Shown here in pieces: positions 34,103 to 43,606 of a stretch of DNA of 64,000 nucleotides. The notes beneath the pieces are model-generated. The model worked only from the letters and a program-made list of their open reading frames with translations. It searched no databases and was not told the DNA's origin. Positions within the stretch are counted from its first letter, which is position 1. Each line of letters begins with the position of its first letter. Position numbers and translations under genes: made by a program. This DNA comes from an uncultured Cellvibrio sp. (lineage in GTDB: Bacteria; Pseudomonadota; Gammaproteobacteria; Pseudomonadales; Cellvibrionaceae), in NCBI GenBank assembly GCA_937958105.1, contig CALFXJ010000035.1, forward strand, positions 1-64,000, read 5' to 3'.

Positions 34103-35098
34103 ATGACTGAGAAAGACCGGATCACGCCCGATTTCCGTTTTCGTCGTTTGCGGCAGTCCGCCGCGGTGCGTCAGCTCGTGCGTGAAACGCAACTGTCGAT
34201 GAATGACTTTATCCTGCCGATTTTTGTGGAGGAGGGGATTGATGAGCCGGTAGCCATTTCCAGCATGCCGGGGGTGGTGCGTTACCCGGAAGTGCAGTTG
34301 CCCGGCGTGCTGCAGCGCGCCTGGGGCAAAGGTATCCGCGCGGTCATTCTGTTTGGGGTGTCCACCCATAAAGATGAAGCGGGCACAGATACCTGGAATG
34401 ATCAGGGCCTGATGGCGCGCATGATTCGTTCAGCCAAGGCAACGCAGCCGGAGATGCTGATTATCAGTGACAACTGTTTCTGTGAATACACAACCCATGG
34501 CCACTGCGGCGTTGTCCATGAGTGCGGCGCAGGTCAGGACGTTGATAATGATCAGACGCTGGTGAATCTGCAAAAGCAAGCCGTAACCGCAGCGCGGGCC
34601 GGGGTTGATATGATTGCCCCCTCCGGAATGCAGGATGGAATGATCGCGGCAATTCGTCAGGGATTGGATGAAGCAGGTTTTCACCACATACCGATCATGT
34701 CTTACTCCACCAAATTTGCATCAGCATTTTACGGCCCGTTCCGCGACGCGGTAGACAGCACCTTCAAAGGCACGCGCAGTACTTACCAGATGGACCCGGC
34801 CAATGGTCGGGAAGCCCTGGCAGAATCGTTGCAGGACGAGCTGGAAGGTGCGGATATTCTGATGGTTAAACCGGGTATCGCTTACCTGGATGTGCTGGCC
34901 AATATTCGTGCACATTCTTCACGTCCCTTGGCTGTGTATCACGTGAGCGGAGAATACGCGATGATCAAAGCCGGTGCTGCCGCTGGAGTGATCGATGAAA
35001 AGGCGATTGTCATGGAGACCATGATCGCGTTCAAGCGCGCTGGTGCAGACCTGATTATTACCTACTACGCCGAACAGATGGCTGAGTGGATTGATTGA
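34103..35098 (+). CDS. hemB: HemB, porphobilinogen synthase
   Basis: A 331-residue protein from ATG 34103. The Cys-rich metal site is present in NCFCEYTTHGHCGVVH (about 123-138), the zinc-type active site. The two Schiff-base lysines lie in SYSTKFASAFYG (about 199-210) and MVKPGIAYLD (about 254-263). The enzyme joins two 5-aminolevulinate molecules to form porphobilinogen for haem synthesis. It is followed 1 bp later by a small membrane protein gene. Confidence 0.96.
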   Translation: MTEKDRITPDFRFRRLRQSAAVRQLVRETQLSMNDFILPIFVEEGIDEPVAISSMPGVVRYPEVQLPGVLQRAWGKGIRAVILFGVSTHKDEAGTDTWNDQGLMARMIRSAKATQPEMLIISDNCFCEYTTHGHCGVVHECGAGQDVDNDQTLVNLQKQAVTAARAGVDMIAPSGMQDGMIAAIRQGLDEAGFHHIPIMSYSTKFASAFYGPFRDAVDSTFKGTRSTYQMDPANGREALAESLQDELEGADILMVKPGIAYLDVLANIRAHSSRPLAVYHVSGEYAMIKAGAAAGVIDEKAIVMETMIAFKRAGADLIITYYAEQMAEWID

Positions 35099-35099
35099 T

Positions 35100-35456
35100 A
35101 TGTCGAGTAAATTTTCTGCGCTGCTGCAAAGCAGTAAGCTGCTGTTCCTGCTGATTGGCCTGAGCCTGCTGATATTGATCATGGGCATATTGCTGATATC
35201 CCGTACGCCCGACATGGTGCCGGAAGCGGTTTCTCCTTCAGCGGAACAGCAAGAGGATTTGTCATTGATCAAGTCTCTCAACGACACTGAAACCATCATC
35301 AGCAATGCCAGCAAAAACGATGCCCCATCCCTGACCGATGAACAGCGCGAGGTGCGCGGCAGTGAAGCCTGGTGTGAGGTCATGATGGTCAAGCCGAATG
35401 CTGAATGGAGTGATGCTGACGCGCGGTTGTTCGCACAAAAATGTCTGAACGATTAA
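35100..35456 (+). CDS. Small membrane protein with DUF3012-like C-terminus
   Basis: A 118-residue protein from ATG 35100, one base after the hemB stop. It has a membrane helix (LLFLLIGLSLLILIMGILLI, about 15-34), a polar linker and a C-terminal motif GSEAWCEVMMVKPNAEW...DARLFAQKCL. That motif resembles DUF3012 proteins, which carry the same WCE...KP and final Cys. The two Cys residues may form a disulfide outside the membrane. Its 3' end overlaps the start of jetA by 16 bases. Function unknown. Confidence 0.7.
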   Translation: MSSKFSALLQSSKLLFLLIGLSLLILIMGILLISRTPDMVPEAVSPSAEQQEDLSLIKSLNDTETIISNASKNDAPSLTDEQREVRGSEAWCEVMMVKPNAEWSDADARLFAQKCLND

Positions 35457-36961
35457 GTTCCTCCATGTTTTTCAACGAACAGCGTCCGCATTTTTTTAAT
35501 CCCCTTACCGGAAAATACCGCGAAGTCGTCGCGGAATGCCTGCGCCTGCTGTATCAGCGGCTGTATACCGATCTGCGCGACTACGGCCACGCAATGAACC
35601 GTGAGCAGCTGGTGGATATCTTCAAGGAAGCCATCGCCCGCACGCCGGTACTGGATGAGCAGGATGACCAGGGCGAGAACGAGGGCCGTTTTAAAACACA
35701 TCGTGAACTGGCAGGCTTTATCATCAATCGCCTTCTGGAAAACGGCTGGCTTGAGAAGCAGGTCGATGAAGCCAGCCTGCAGAGCACCTACGGCTTCAGC
35801 CGCATGGGCCGCCTGTTTACCCAGCCTTTTGCAGACAGTGACAGCAACCACTTCCGCACGCGCAATCGCAACACTCGCAATACCCGCAACAGCCTGCAGG
35901 CATTTTATGAACAGGGCGAAGTTCACGACCTGCTGGATGCCTATGAATATTCCGAACGTATTATCAGCGACTTCACCGATGTCATTTCTGAGCTGGAAGA
36001 GCGCAAACGCCAGCTGGTGCGTGAGGTTGAAGCACGCCAGCTGGTACAGCAGGCCAGCGAAGAATTTTTTGACTTCATGGAGAAAGTCTTCAAACCTGAT
36101 CTGGAAGTTCGCCTGTCGGCGGACAGTGTAGAAAAATATCGCGATCAGATTGCCGATATCATCAAAGGTATTCGACGCAAACGTAAATACGGGCAGGGTG
36201 ATCCTGAAACCGCAGCAAAAGACTGGCGTGCCGTGATGGAAATCCGTCTGCGCAAACTGTTGCCCCAGCGGGTAGTGCCCCATGTATCGCTGCTGGATAC
36301 CTTGCTGCAGGCTATCGAATCCCGTCTGCGCAATGCCTGCGAAGTGATGTTGCCGGCGCTGCGTCGCGCCTTGAATACTTTTACACAGCGTGCCGACATC
36401 ATTATTCGCCAGTTAAGCTATATCCACAGCCAGGGCAGCGACGACATTGTGGATGTCTGCCGACAGCTGGCCCAGCTGCCGGAAGAGCAGCAGGATGCTC
36501 TGTTTGCGCAACATCGGGATGATCTGAACGGGATGCAGCTTGCCTTCGTTGACCCCGGTCAGATTCAGCTGCGCGCACCCTGGCAGAAAACCGTGGTGCG
36601 CAGCAGCGTTGAGCAGGACAAAGCACTTGACCCGGTTGCGCAGAAAGACATCTTTATTCAGCAGGCGCTGGACCGTGCGTTTATCGTTCAAGGCAGTGCT
36701 GTGCGTGAATATATTCACTCCGCCCTGGCACAGACTGGTCGCGTGAACAGCCGTCAGCTGTCGGCATCGAATATGCCGGAACTGCTGAATCTGGCTCATG
36801 CGATTGAAGTTGGAGCGATCAATAATCTTTCTTCCACTCTGCGTTTTGAAGTCACTCAAAATGCAGAGTGGCTGGCAGGTCCACCGCGTATTGAACAGGA
36901 CGATTACTTTGTACGTCGCGATGAATTTGTCATCACCCTTATCGAGAACAACCATGGCTAG
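35441..36961 (+). CDS. jetA: JetA/MksF, kleisin-like subunit of a Wadjet (Mks) system
   Basis: A 506-residue protein starting at ATG 35441. A second ATG at 35465 gives MFFNEQRPHFFNPLTGKYRE and may be the true start, as this block looks like the usual JetA N-terminus. The protein is helical, with a winged-helix-like N-terminal region and long charged helices (about 180-230, 315-345), as in MksF/MukF-type kleisins. It would link the JetC heads and recruit JetB. The stop overlaps jetB by 8 bases. The identity depends strongly on the four-gene context. I do not fix the Wadjet subtype. Confidence 0.85.
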   Translation: MSERLSSSMFFNEQRPHFFNPLTGKYREVVAECLRLLYQRLYTDLRDYGHAMNREQLVDIFKEAIARTPVLDEQDDQGENEGRFKTHRELAGFIINRLLENGWLEKQVDEASLQSTYGFSRMGRLFTQPFADSDSNHFRTRNRNTRNTRNSLQAFYEQGEVHDLLDAYEYSERIISDFTDVISELEERKRQLVREVEARQLVQQASEEFFDFMEKVFKPDLEVRLSADSVEKYRDQIADIIKGIRRKRKYGQGDPETAAKDWRAVMEIRLRKLLPQRVVPHVSLLDTLLQAIESRLRNACEVMLPALRRALNTFTQRADIIIRQLSYIHSQGSDDIVDVCRQLAQLPEEQQDALFAQHRDDLNGMQLAFVDPGQIQLRAPWQKTVVRSSVEQDKALDPVAQKDIFIQQALDRAFIVQGSAVREYIHSALAQTGRVNSRQLSASNMPELLNLAHAIEVGAINNLSSTLRFEVTQNAEWLAGPPRIEQDDYFVRRDEFVITLIENNHG

Positions 36962-37661
36962 TTTACTTGAGACGCTGGAGCAACAGCTGGTTCCGCACAA
37001 TCTGGATCTGGATGATTGGCGGGCGCTTCTGCAACGGTTGCTGGATTACGGTGTGCTGTGTCGTGACGACAGTCAGGTTGAAGCTGAATTCTATGATCAG
37101 TTTGTACGTGTGCAGGATCTCGTTGATCAATACCTGTCATTAATCGGCGTTCGTTTTCAGCACGATCCACACTTTCGTTTTGTCCGCCTGATTCCTCCGG
37201 GAGCACGGGTGCCGGGGCTCGAAGATGAGAGTGACGAACCGTCCGGTGGCGGCTTCCGGCAGCGGCTGAACCAGCAGGAGATCGCGCTGATACTGGTCTT
37301 GCGCGCAGAATACGACAAAGCGCTGCGAGAAGGCTCCATTGACGAACAGGGCTGTGCAGCCATATCTCTGGAAGCCGTGGCGCTGGCGATGAAAAACCTG
37401 CTGCGGCGAACCTTACCGGAAAACCTGGGTGAGCGACGGCAGGTCTTCAAACGGCTGCGACAGTTACGCCTGATTCACTATGTGCAGGAGACAGATCTGG
37501 ATCAGTCAGAAAACTGGATCAAGATCCGGCCGCTCGTGGTTAATCTGGTAACCAATGAGTGGCTGGAGAAAATCCGCCGTGATGTTGGAGCGCTGGTGCC
37601 ACCGGATTCAGAAGCTGAGACTGACGAAGATCGGAAAGTCGATAAGCATTCGATATTCTAA
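36954..37661 (+). CDS. jetB: JetB/MksE, DUF4194-like subunit
   Basis: A 235-residue protein from ATG 36954, inside the last codons of jetA. Earlier in-frame starts lie within jetA and are rejected. It has the winged-helix MksE/DUF4194 pattern: FVRVQDLVDQYLSLIGVRFQHDPHFRFVRLIPPG (about 42-75), then LILVLRAEYDKALREG and a central helix pair. MksE binds the kleisin JetA and the JetC heads. A 138-bp gap with a strong hairpin separates it from jetC, which is unusual for this operon. Confidence 0.85.
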   Translation: MASLLETLEQQLVPHNLDLDDWRALLQRLLDYGVLCRDDSQVEAEFYDQFVRVQDLVDQYLSLIGVRFQHDPHFRFVRLIPPGARVPGLEDESDEPSGGGFRQRLNQQEIALILVLRAEYDKALREGSIDEQGCAAISLEAVALAMKNLLRRTLPENLGERRQVFKRLRQLRLIHYVQETDLDQSENWIKIRPLVVNLVTNEWLEKIRRDVGALVPPDSEAETDEDRKVDKHSIF

Positions 37662-37731
37662 TTGAGATTTTTAGACGGGATTACCGCAGACCGGTGATGG
37701 CTCTTTTACCCGCCTCATCAAGCGCTGTGTG

Positions 37732-37758
37732 AGTCCGCTGCCAGGGGGCAGGCGGACT
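37732..37758 (+). other. Strong hairpin between jetB and jetC
   Basis: AGTCCGC-TGCC pairs with GGCA-G-GCGGACT around an AGGG loop, giving 11 pairs with one bulged G. No T-run follows, so a simple terminator is unlikely. It may slow transcription, protect an mRNA end or lower jetC expression relative to jetAB. Confidence 0.45.
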
Positions 37759-37799
37759 ACGAGGTAATACAACGTATCTACCATTGACGGAAGTCATCT

Positions 37800-40700
37800 A
37801 TGTATCTGAAAAAATTCATCTACGTCAATTGGGGCAACGTGCCGAATACTGAATTTGAGTTCGGCCCAATCAATTTATTCTCCGGCGGCAACGGGTCCGG
37901 CAAAACCACCGCTGCAGATGCTGTGCAGACGATCATGACCGCTGCCCACGACAATCTGTTTCACTTTAACCCGGGGCAGGACGAATCCAGCCAGCGCGGT
38001 CGCGGGGGAAAGCAGGTGCGCACGCTTGCGTCCTATGTGCTCGGATGCGATGACGGTGCCTACGCGCGACCTCACGGTTGCGATGGTTATCTGGCAGCAG
38101 TTTTTTATCCGACCCAGGGCGAAGCCAGCGAGCCATTTACGGCACTGATGGGTATGCGAGCCGTCATTGAGGGGGCGGGGCAACAACGGGTGGCGCGTCT
38201 TGAAGAAACGCAATTTTTTATTCTGCCTGATGTAATCCTCAACCTGAGCGATTTGCTGAAAGAAGACAAAGCTGGCCGTTATGTCCAGCCGCTGGACAAG
38301 GTTTATGCCAGCCTGCGTCGTCAGTTCGGCAGTGATCAGGTAGAGAAATACGATAAGAAAAAAGCCTACCTGTGCCGGCTCTATGGCATCCTGCGCGGCA
38401 GTAAAAAAGATGCGGTGTCAGAGCGCGAGGCCATGAATGCTGCACGGGCCTTCTCCCGCTTTATGGCTTATAAGCCGATTAAAGGCATTGATGAATTTGT
38501 TGCAACAGAAGTGCTGGAGTATCGCGATCTGGGCGAAGCCATACGCAACGTCTCAGCGATGCTTAAACGTATTCACACCATGGAGTCTGACGCGCGGCAA
38601 TTGCGCGAGGCGATTGCCCGTATGGCTGCAGGGCGTGATACTGCCGATAGTTTTATTGCCAACTGGCTTGAACAACAGGTGGTGCACTACAGCCTGGCAC
38701 GCCGGCGTTACAACGACAGTCAGGCCCGGTATCTGAAGGAAAAACAACAGCAACAGGCACTGCGCGAACAGCTGGCTGCCAACGAACAGTCGCTGTTACT
38801 GTGCGAGCAACGTCGCGAAGAACTGAATCAGCAGATTCTCGATGTGAACGCCCGGCGTCTGGGGATTCCAGCGCTGCGTGACAAGGATCAGCTGCTGTCC
38901 GATAAAAAGCAGCTGGAGCAGCAGATCCATCACAGTGTACCTGATCTGCTGAAGCAGGATCAGCAGCTGCAATTCAATCATCAGGCGGCACAGCAGATTG
39001 TTCATGCGCTGCGACAGACCTCCATCAGCCTCGAAATCCCGGCGTTGGCGGACAAGGCTCTGCAGAAGCTGACGCGGCAGCTGCTTGATAGTGAATTGAA
39101 TATTGATTTCCACAGCCTGTTGAATCGCGACTGGATTGACATCACACCCCTTGAAGAAAAACTGGATGCTGCGCTTCAGCAGCAACAGTTACACAATCAA
39201 TTAGTGTCCCATTGGTTTGACAGCGTGGAGACACAAGAAAATAACCTGCGCGATCAACTCGCCCAGGAGCGCGACAAACGTCAGCAGCTCGCGGAGCGTC
39301 TGCACCGGCAGGTTGATGCCAAACAGCGTGATATTCATGGGCTGGAATCCAATCAGGTGACTTATCCGGCCTTTGTCCGTGCCGCGCTGGAGATGCTAAA
39401 TCATCAGTGTCCCGAGGCGGATGCACGAGTGTTGTGTGATTATGTAGAGGTCATGGACCGTGAATGGCAGTCCGCGATTGAAGGTTACATAGGCGCGGCG
39501 CGCTTCGGCATCATCGTTACGCCGGAGTACGAGGCTGAAGCCATCCGCCTGGTGCGCAATATGCCGGGGCAGGGGAAGAGTGCGCGGGTTATTCAAGGTG
39601 AGCGGGCGCGGCGAGATATGGAAAAGCTATCCGGACTGCCGGCAAATTCTATCGTGCAGGTGATGAGTTTCAGTCACGCTACCGCCGAGTATTATTTAAA
39701 AGCCAGTTACGGCAATGTGGAACGGGTTGCCGATGCCAATGCTTTGCGCAGCACCAGACGCGGCTTGACCAAAGACGCGATGGGCTCCGGCAATTATGCA
39801 ATGTTCCGCTGCGATATCCCTGACAGCGAACTGGTATTTGGCCAGGAGGCTCGCGAGCGTGCATTGGATGAAAAACGCCGCGAGCTCGAACAGCTGACCC
39901 GCGAGTGGCAGGAAGCTACCGATCATGCGAATGAAATCCAGCAGTTGTTGCGGGCGGTGGACAAGCTCAAGCCGGTTAATTATGCCGATATTCTGCAAAC
40001 CATGCTGGTGGCACAACGGCGGGTGCAGAATATTGACGAGAAGCTGCAACAGCTGGATCTCAGTGACTTCGCTGCCCTTGATGACGAGCTGGCGAAACTG
40101 CGCGATGCAGACAAAAATCTCGCGGCTGAGCATAAGCAGCTGAATGATGCTAGGGTGGATTGCAAGGCAAAACTGCATAATGTCGATGACCGCTGCCGTG
40201 CGCTGGATGCGGAGCAGGATAAAACCCTGGATATTGTCGATCGTGCTGAGGAAAACCTGCGCGGCATCGCCGCTCTGTGGCCGGAGTTTGATCCGGAGCA
40301 ACGCCTGACCCAGGCGGACCACGATTGCACGCTCCACGAGCAGAATTATTACGAACAGCAGCTGCATACGATTACCGGTGAGCTAAAAAGCCATCTGCAT
40401 CGCCTGCAGCAGGCCGTGTTGCAACACAATCAGTTCTGTAAAACGGCCGACAGTCTGATGTTCAATCTTGACTTCAACGATGACCTCGGACAGAAAAACT
40501 TCCGTGAGGTCTGCGAGATCCGCCGTCATTTCGACAAGCTTTACAATCGTGACAAGAACCATATTCTTGCCCAGCGTCATGCGGAACTTGAATCCCTTCG
40601 CCAGAGTTTTAATAACGCCTTTGTGACCAACCTCTGCCATTCGATTTATCAGGCCATTAACGATGGCAAGAAAATTCTCGATGATCTCAACAAGGAGTTG

Positions 40701-41441
40701 GAGCATCATCGCTTTGGTGCAGATCGCGAGCGTTTTCGGTTTGATTATGACTGGGTGCCGGAATTCAAGGAGTACTGGCAGTTCTTCAAGGCAGTGATTG
40801 ATAATCCCAGTCTGGGGGATGGCGAAACCCTGTTTGAAATGAAGCTGGAACCCAAGCATCAGCAGGTGCGCGAGCGCCTGATGAATATGCTGCTGGACGA
40901 AGATGAGCAAAAAGCGCTGCGGGAGTTAACCCGCATTGCCGACTACCGCAATTACCGCCGTTACGAAATCTATAAAGAACCGGAAGGCAAACAGCCCATT
41001 CCACTGAGTCAATACGGTACCGGCTCCGGTGGACAGCTGGAGACACCAGCCTACATTATTCGCAGCGCAGCGATTACCTCGGCGTTCCGTTTCAATGAAG
41101 GCAACAGTCATTTGCGCATGGTGCTGGTGGATGAAGCCTTCTCCAAGATGGACGAACACCGTTCCCGTGAGGTCATTAATTACCTGACGGAAAGTCTCGG
41201 TCTTCAATTGCTGTTCATCATGCCCAGCAGTAAATCCGGTCCCTTCATGGATTTAATCTCCAATCAGTTTGTTTTCAGTAAATGCCCCACGGCAGAATCC
41301 GTCGGCGAATTGAAAAGCCGGGTGGTGCTGGATCGCCAGCAATGCGCACCGGAAAAAATCAAGAAACTGATGGAAAACCACCGCCGGACCATCCGCCAGC
41401 AGGCAGCGCTGGATTTTATGCTGGAAGTGGAGGCTGATTGA
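37800..41441 (+). CDS. jetC: JetC/MksB, SMC-like ATPase of the Wadjet system
   Basis: A 1213-residue SMC/MukB-like protein. Walker A GGNGSGKTT is at about 29-37, followed by long coiled coils rich in Gln/Leu/Glu. A central hinge-like globular region (about 530-660) includes IEGYIGAARFGIIV. The ABC signature is the MksB type, YGTGSGGQLETPAYII (about 1069-1084), followed by Walker B LRMVLVDEAFSKMDEHR. The complex is known to extrude DNA loops and recognise small circular DNA. The start has GGAAG at correct spacing. The stop overlaps jetD as TGATG. Confidence 0.92.
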   Translation: MYLKKFIYVNWGNVPNTEFEFGPINLFSGGNGSGKTTAADAVQTIMTAAHDNLFHFNPGQDESSQRGRGGKQVRTLASYVLGCDDGAYARPHGCDGYLAAVFYPTQGEASEPFTALMGMRAVIEGAGQQRVARLEETQFFILPDVILNLSDLLKEDKAGRYVQPLDKVYASLRRQFGSDQVEKYDKKKAYLCRLYGILRGSKKDAVSEREAMNAARAFSRFMAYKPIKGIDEFVATEVLEYRDLGEAIRNVSAMLKRIHTMESDARQLREAIARMAAGRDTADSFIANWLEQQVVHYSLARRRYNDSQARYLKEKQQQQALREQLAANEQSLLLCEQRREELNQQILDVNARRLGIPALRDKDQLLSDKKQLEQQIHHSVPDLLKQDQQLQFNHQAAQQIVHALRQTSISLEIPALADKALQKLTRQLLDSELNIDFHSLLNRDWIDITPLEEKLDAALQQQQLHNQLVSHWFDSVETQENNLRDQLAQERDKRQQLAERLHRQVDAKQRDIHGLESNQVTYPAFVRAALEMLNHQCPEADARVLCDYVEVMDREWQSAIEGYIGAARFGIIVTPEYEAEAIRLVRNMPGQGKSARVIQGERARRDMEKLSGLPANSIVQVMSFSHATAEYYLKASYGNVERVADANALRSTRRGLTKDAMGSGNYAMFRCDIPDSELVFGQEARERALDEKRRELEQLTREWQEATDHANEIQQLLRAVDKLKPVNYADILQTMLVAQRRVQNIDEKLQQLDLSDFAALDDELAKLRDADKNLAAEHKQLNDARVDCKAKLHNVDDRCRALDAEQDKTLDIVDRAEENLRGIAALWPEFDPEQRLTQADHDCTLHEQNYYEQQLHTITGELKSHLHRLQQAVLQHNQFCKTADSLMFNLDFNDDLGQKNFREVCEIRRHFDKLYNRDKNHILAQRHAELESLRQSFNNAFVTNLCHSIYQAINDGKKILDDLNKELEHHRFGADRERFRFDYDWVPEFKEYWQFFKAVIDNPSLGDGETLFEMKLEPKHQQVRERLMNMLLDEDEQKALRELTRIADYRNYRRYEIYKEPEGKQPIPLSQYGTGSGGQLETPAYIIRSAAITSAFRFNEGNSHLRMVLVDEAFSKMDEHRSREVINYLTESLGLQLLFIMPSSKSGPFMDLISNQFVFSKCPTAESVGELKSRVVLDRQQCAPEKIKKLMENHRRTIRQQAALDFMLEVEAD

Positions 41442-42661
41442 TGCAGCCTCCGGTCTGGTTTAGTGATGCATCTGCTGTTCCCGTTGTGGAGCTGTTGCGA
41501 TGGTTTGTTATACAGCTGAATAAAATAGAGCAACAGAAACGCCAAAAAAACCTTTCTAGGAAACTGAATTCTCGAAATTTTCCTGCTCTTTTCAACTATA
41601 TTCACGCCGATGAAATTGACTTTATCAAAGAGGCTTTATATGAGCTGGCAAAGCCACCTTACGAGATCTGGAACATTTCTGTCTCGCGTGATGAACAACT
41701 GACTGTTGTATTGAATTTTGAAGCTGAAGCCACGCTGCGGGCTTGGCTGGGCATGCCTCGGGTTGATCCATTTCAGCAAGCCTGGATAGAAGCTATCGAC
41801 AACTGGAAAATTTCGCCTGAGTTCGACATCCAGCCGTTAAAACTATCTGCTTATCCAGGAATATACCCTCCTGCCGCGTTGTTGAATGCGCTGTCCTGTC
41901 TCAACAAAGAACTGCAAGAAGGAGCAATAGAGCTCATTACCTGGCGTCGATTGAGTGCTCGCTTCTTCTTTGGTGATTCCAAATACCTGGAGTCTGTTGC
42001 GCGACAACAATGGTTGTTAAGCCTGTTTCCTCGTCTTCTTTCACAGATAGAAAGTCGAGCATTATTGCTCAACGCTTTCTTAGTCGAAAAACCCGCAGGT
42101 ATCTTGCTGGTTGAAAACCAGGATACCTTTTGCTGGTTGATGAAAATCCAAACTGAAGTGGAATGCCTGCAAAACCTGCATCTTGTTTACAGTCAAGGTT
42201 TTATGGGGAGTGCTCACAGAAGTCGCGACGTCAACGCGGTTCGCTTTATGTATCATGGAAGCCTTAAGAGCCGGGAGGAATTTCACACGCAATGGCTCCG
42301 TGAGGGTGAAATGATCCTACCGTTATATTTCTGGGGCGATCTTGATTTCGCGGGCATGACGATTCTTAAATCCTTGCGTCAGGTGTTTCCTTCGACGACA
42401 GCGTGGGTGCCCGGCTATCGACCCATGGTTCAATCCTTGCTGAACGGAACAGGTCACTTGCCTGATCAGGCAAATAAGCTAGCGCAGTCAGTTATCGACT
42501 CATGTGGTTGTCGCTACGCTGACAGCATTTTGATTCCCGCACTGAGCAAAACCGGGCGATGTCTTGATCAGGAGTGGGTAAGCTGCCAGCTGTTAGCCGC
42601 CTACAAGCCATCCGATCAGTTATCTGAAAGTAGTACCGCTTGTTTCTCCGATAATTTTTAG
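41441..42661 (+). CDS. jetD: JetD/MksG, Toprim nuclease of the Wadjet system
   Basis: A 406-residue protein from ATG 41441, overlapping the jetC stop. The N-terminal half resembles DUF3322. The C-terminal half is a Toprim (DUF2220, topoisomerase VI-A-like) domain with the acidic Glu in LLVENQDTFCWL and the DxD pair in YFWGDLDFAGMTIL. JetD cuts the DNA trapped by JetABC, which removes plasmids. By eye it is more AT-rich than jetA-C (for example 21 G/C in the 60 bases at 41581-41640). It may evolve faster or have a different origin. All catalytic residues expected from the fold appear present. Confidence 0.88.
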   Translation: MQPPVWFSDASAVPVVELLRWFVIQLNKIEQQKRQKNLSRKLNSRNFPALFNYIHADEIDFIKEALYELAKPPYEIWNISVSRDEQLTVVLNFEAEATLRAWLGMPRVDPFQQAWIEAIDNWKISPEFDIQPLKLSAYPGIYPPAALLNALSCLNKELQEGAIELITWRRLSARFFFGDSKYLESVARQQWLLSLFPRLLSQIESRALLLNAFLVEKPAGILLVENQDTFCWLMKIQTEVECLQNLHLVYSQGFMGSAHRSRDVNAVRFMYHGSLKSREEFHTQWLREGEMILPLYFWGDLDFAGMTILKSLRQVFPSTTAWVPGYRPMVQSLLNGTGHLPDQANKLAQSVIDSCGCRYADSILIPALSKTGRCLDQEWVSCQLLAAYKPSDQLSESSTACFSDNF

Positions 42662-42710
42662 TTCACTATAGCCATTGCGATTCAAACCCTCTTAAAAGTC
42701 AGGAGTTACT

Positions 42711-43577
42711 GTGACTCAATTTGATCAGCTTATCAGCCGCCTTGAACGTTTGATTGACCGTGTGGAAGCTGTGCTCCCATCAGCGCCGCCACAGCCCGAC
42801 TGGAGTGCCAGCGCATTTCGTTGGCGCCAGCCGGCTAATGGGATGGGCTACCTGCAGGCGGTCAGGAATCCGCACCGGGTGGCATTGGATTCGCTGCAAA
42901 ACGTGGATCGTCAGAAAGACGCTATCCTGCGGAATACGGCGCAGTTTGTTGCGGGGCACGCCGCTAATAATGTCCTGCTTACCGGTGCGCGAGGTACGGG
43001 AAAATCCACGCTAATTAAAGCCTGTTGGAATCACTTTGCGGAGCAGGGCCTTAAACTGATTGAGGTCGACAAGATAGATCTGCTGCATTTACCGGACATT
43101 GTCGACCTGATTGGCGAGCGGCCTGAGCGATTTATTATTTTCTGCGATGATCTTTCATTCGAAGAGGGGGAGATTACCTATAAAGCGCTGAAGTCTGTGC
43201 TGGACGGTTCGATTGCTGCACCGACGCCCAACATTCTGTTTTATGCCACGTCCAATCGTCGCCACCTGTTGCCGCAAAAGATGCGCGAGAATCTGGAGGT
43301 CAGCTACGAAGACGGAGAAGTCCGGCCCAGTGACAGTGTTGAAGAAAAAGTTTCATTATCCGAGCGTTTCGGGTTGTGGTTGAGTTTCTATCCATTCACT
43401 CAGGACGACTACCTGCTGACTGCTCGTTACTGGGTCGAAAACCTCGGGGGACAGTGGACCGATGAGACAGAACCCGAAGCGCTGCGCTGGCATATGACTC
43501 GCGGCGCACGCAGTGGGCGGGTAGCCTGGCAATTTGCTAAAGATTATGTGGGGCGGCAGTTCAGCGATAATAAATAG
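42711..43577 (+). CDS. AAA-type ATPase of the DUF815 family
   Basis: A 288-residue protein with a GTG start at 42711 and AGGAG 5 bases upstream. The core has Walker A LLTGARGTGKSTLI (about 84-97), Walker B RFIIFCDDLSFEEGE (about 140-154) and sensor-like FYATSNRRHLLP. DUF815 ATPases are widespread, but their substrate is not established. It is 49 bp after jetD on the same strand. Whether it belongs to the defence operon or is a chromosomal neighbour cannot be decided here. It is close to the next gene (29 bp). Confidence 0.85.
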   Translation: MTQFDQLISRLERLIDRVEAVLPSAPPQPDWSASAFRWRQPANGMGYLQAVRNPHRVALDSLQNVDRQKDAILRNTAQFVAGHAANNVLLTGARGTGKSTLIKACWNHFAEQGLKLIEVDKIDLLHLPDIVDLIGERPERFIIFCDDLSFEEGEITYKALKSVLDGSIAAPTPNILFYATSNRRHLLPQKMRENLEVSYEDGEVRPSDSVEEKVSLSERFGLWLSFYPFTQDDYLLTARYWVENLGGQWTDETEPEALRWHMTRGARSGRVAWQFAKDYVGRQFSDNK

Positions 43578-43606
43578 CTGCAGTAAATAGAGAAGAGAGA
43601 TGCTCA

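Noticed and set aside
36798..36953. In-frame extension upstream of jetB
   Set aside because: These codons lie entirely within jetA in another frame; the ATG at 36954 gives the expected JetB N-terminus.
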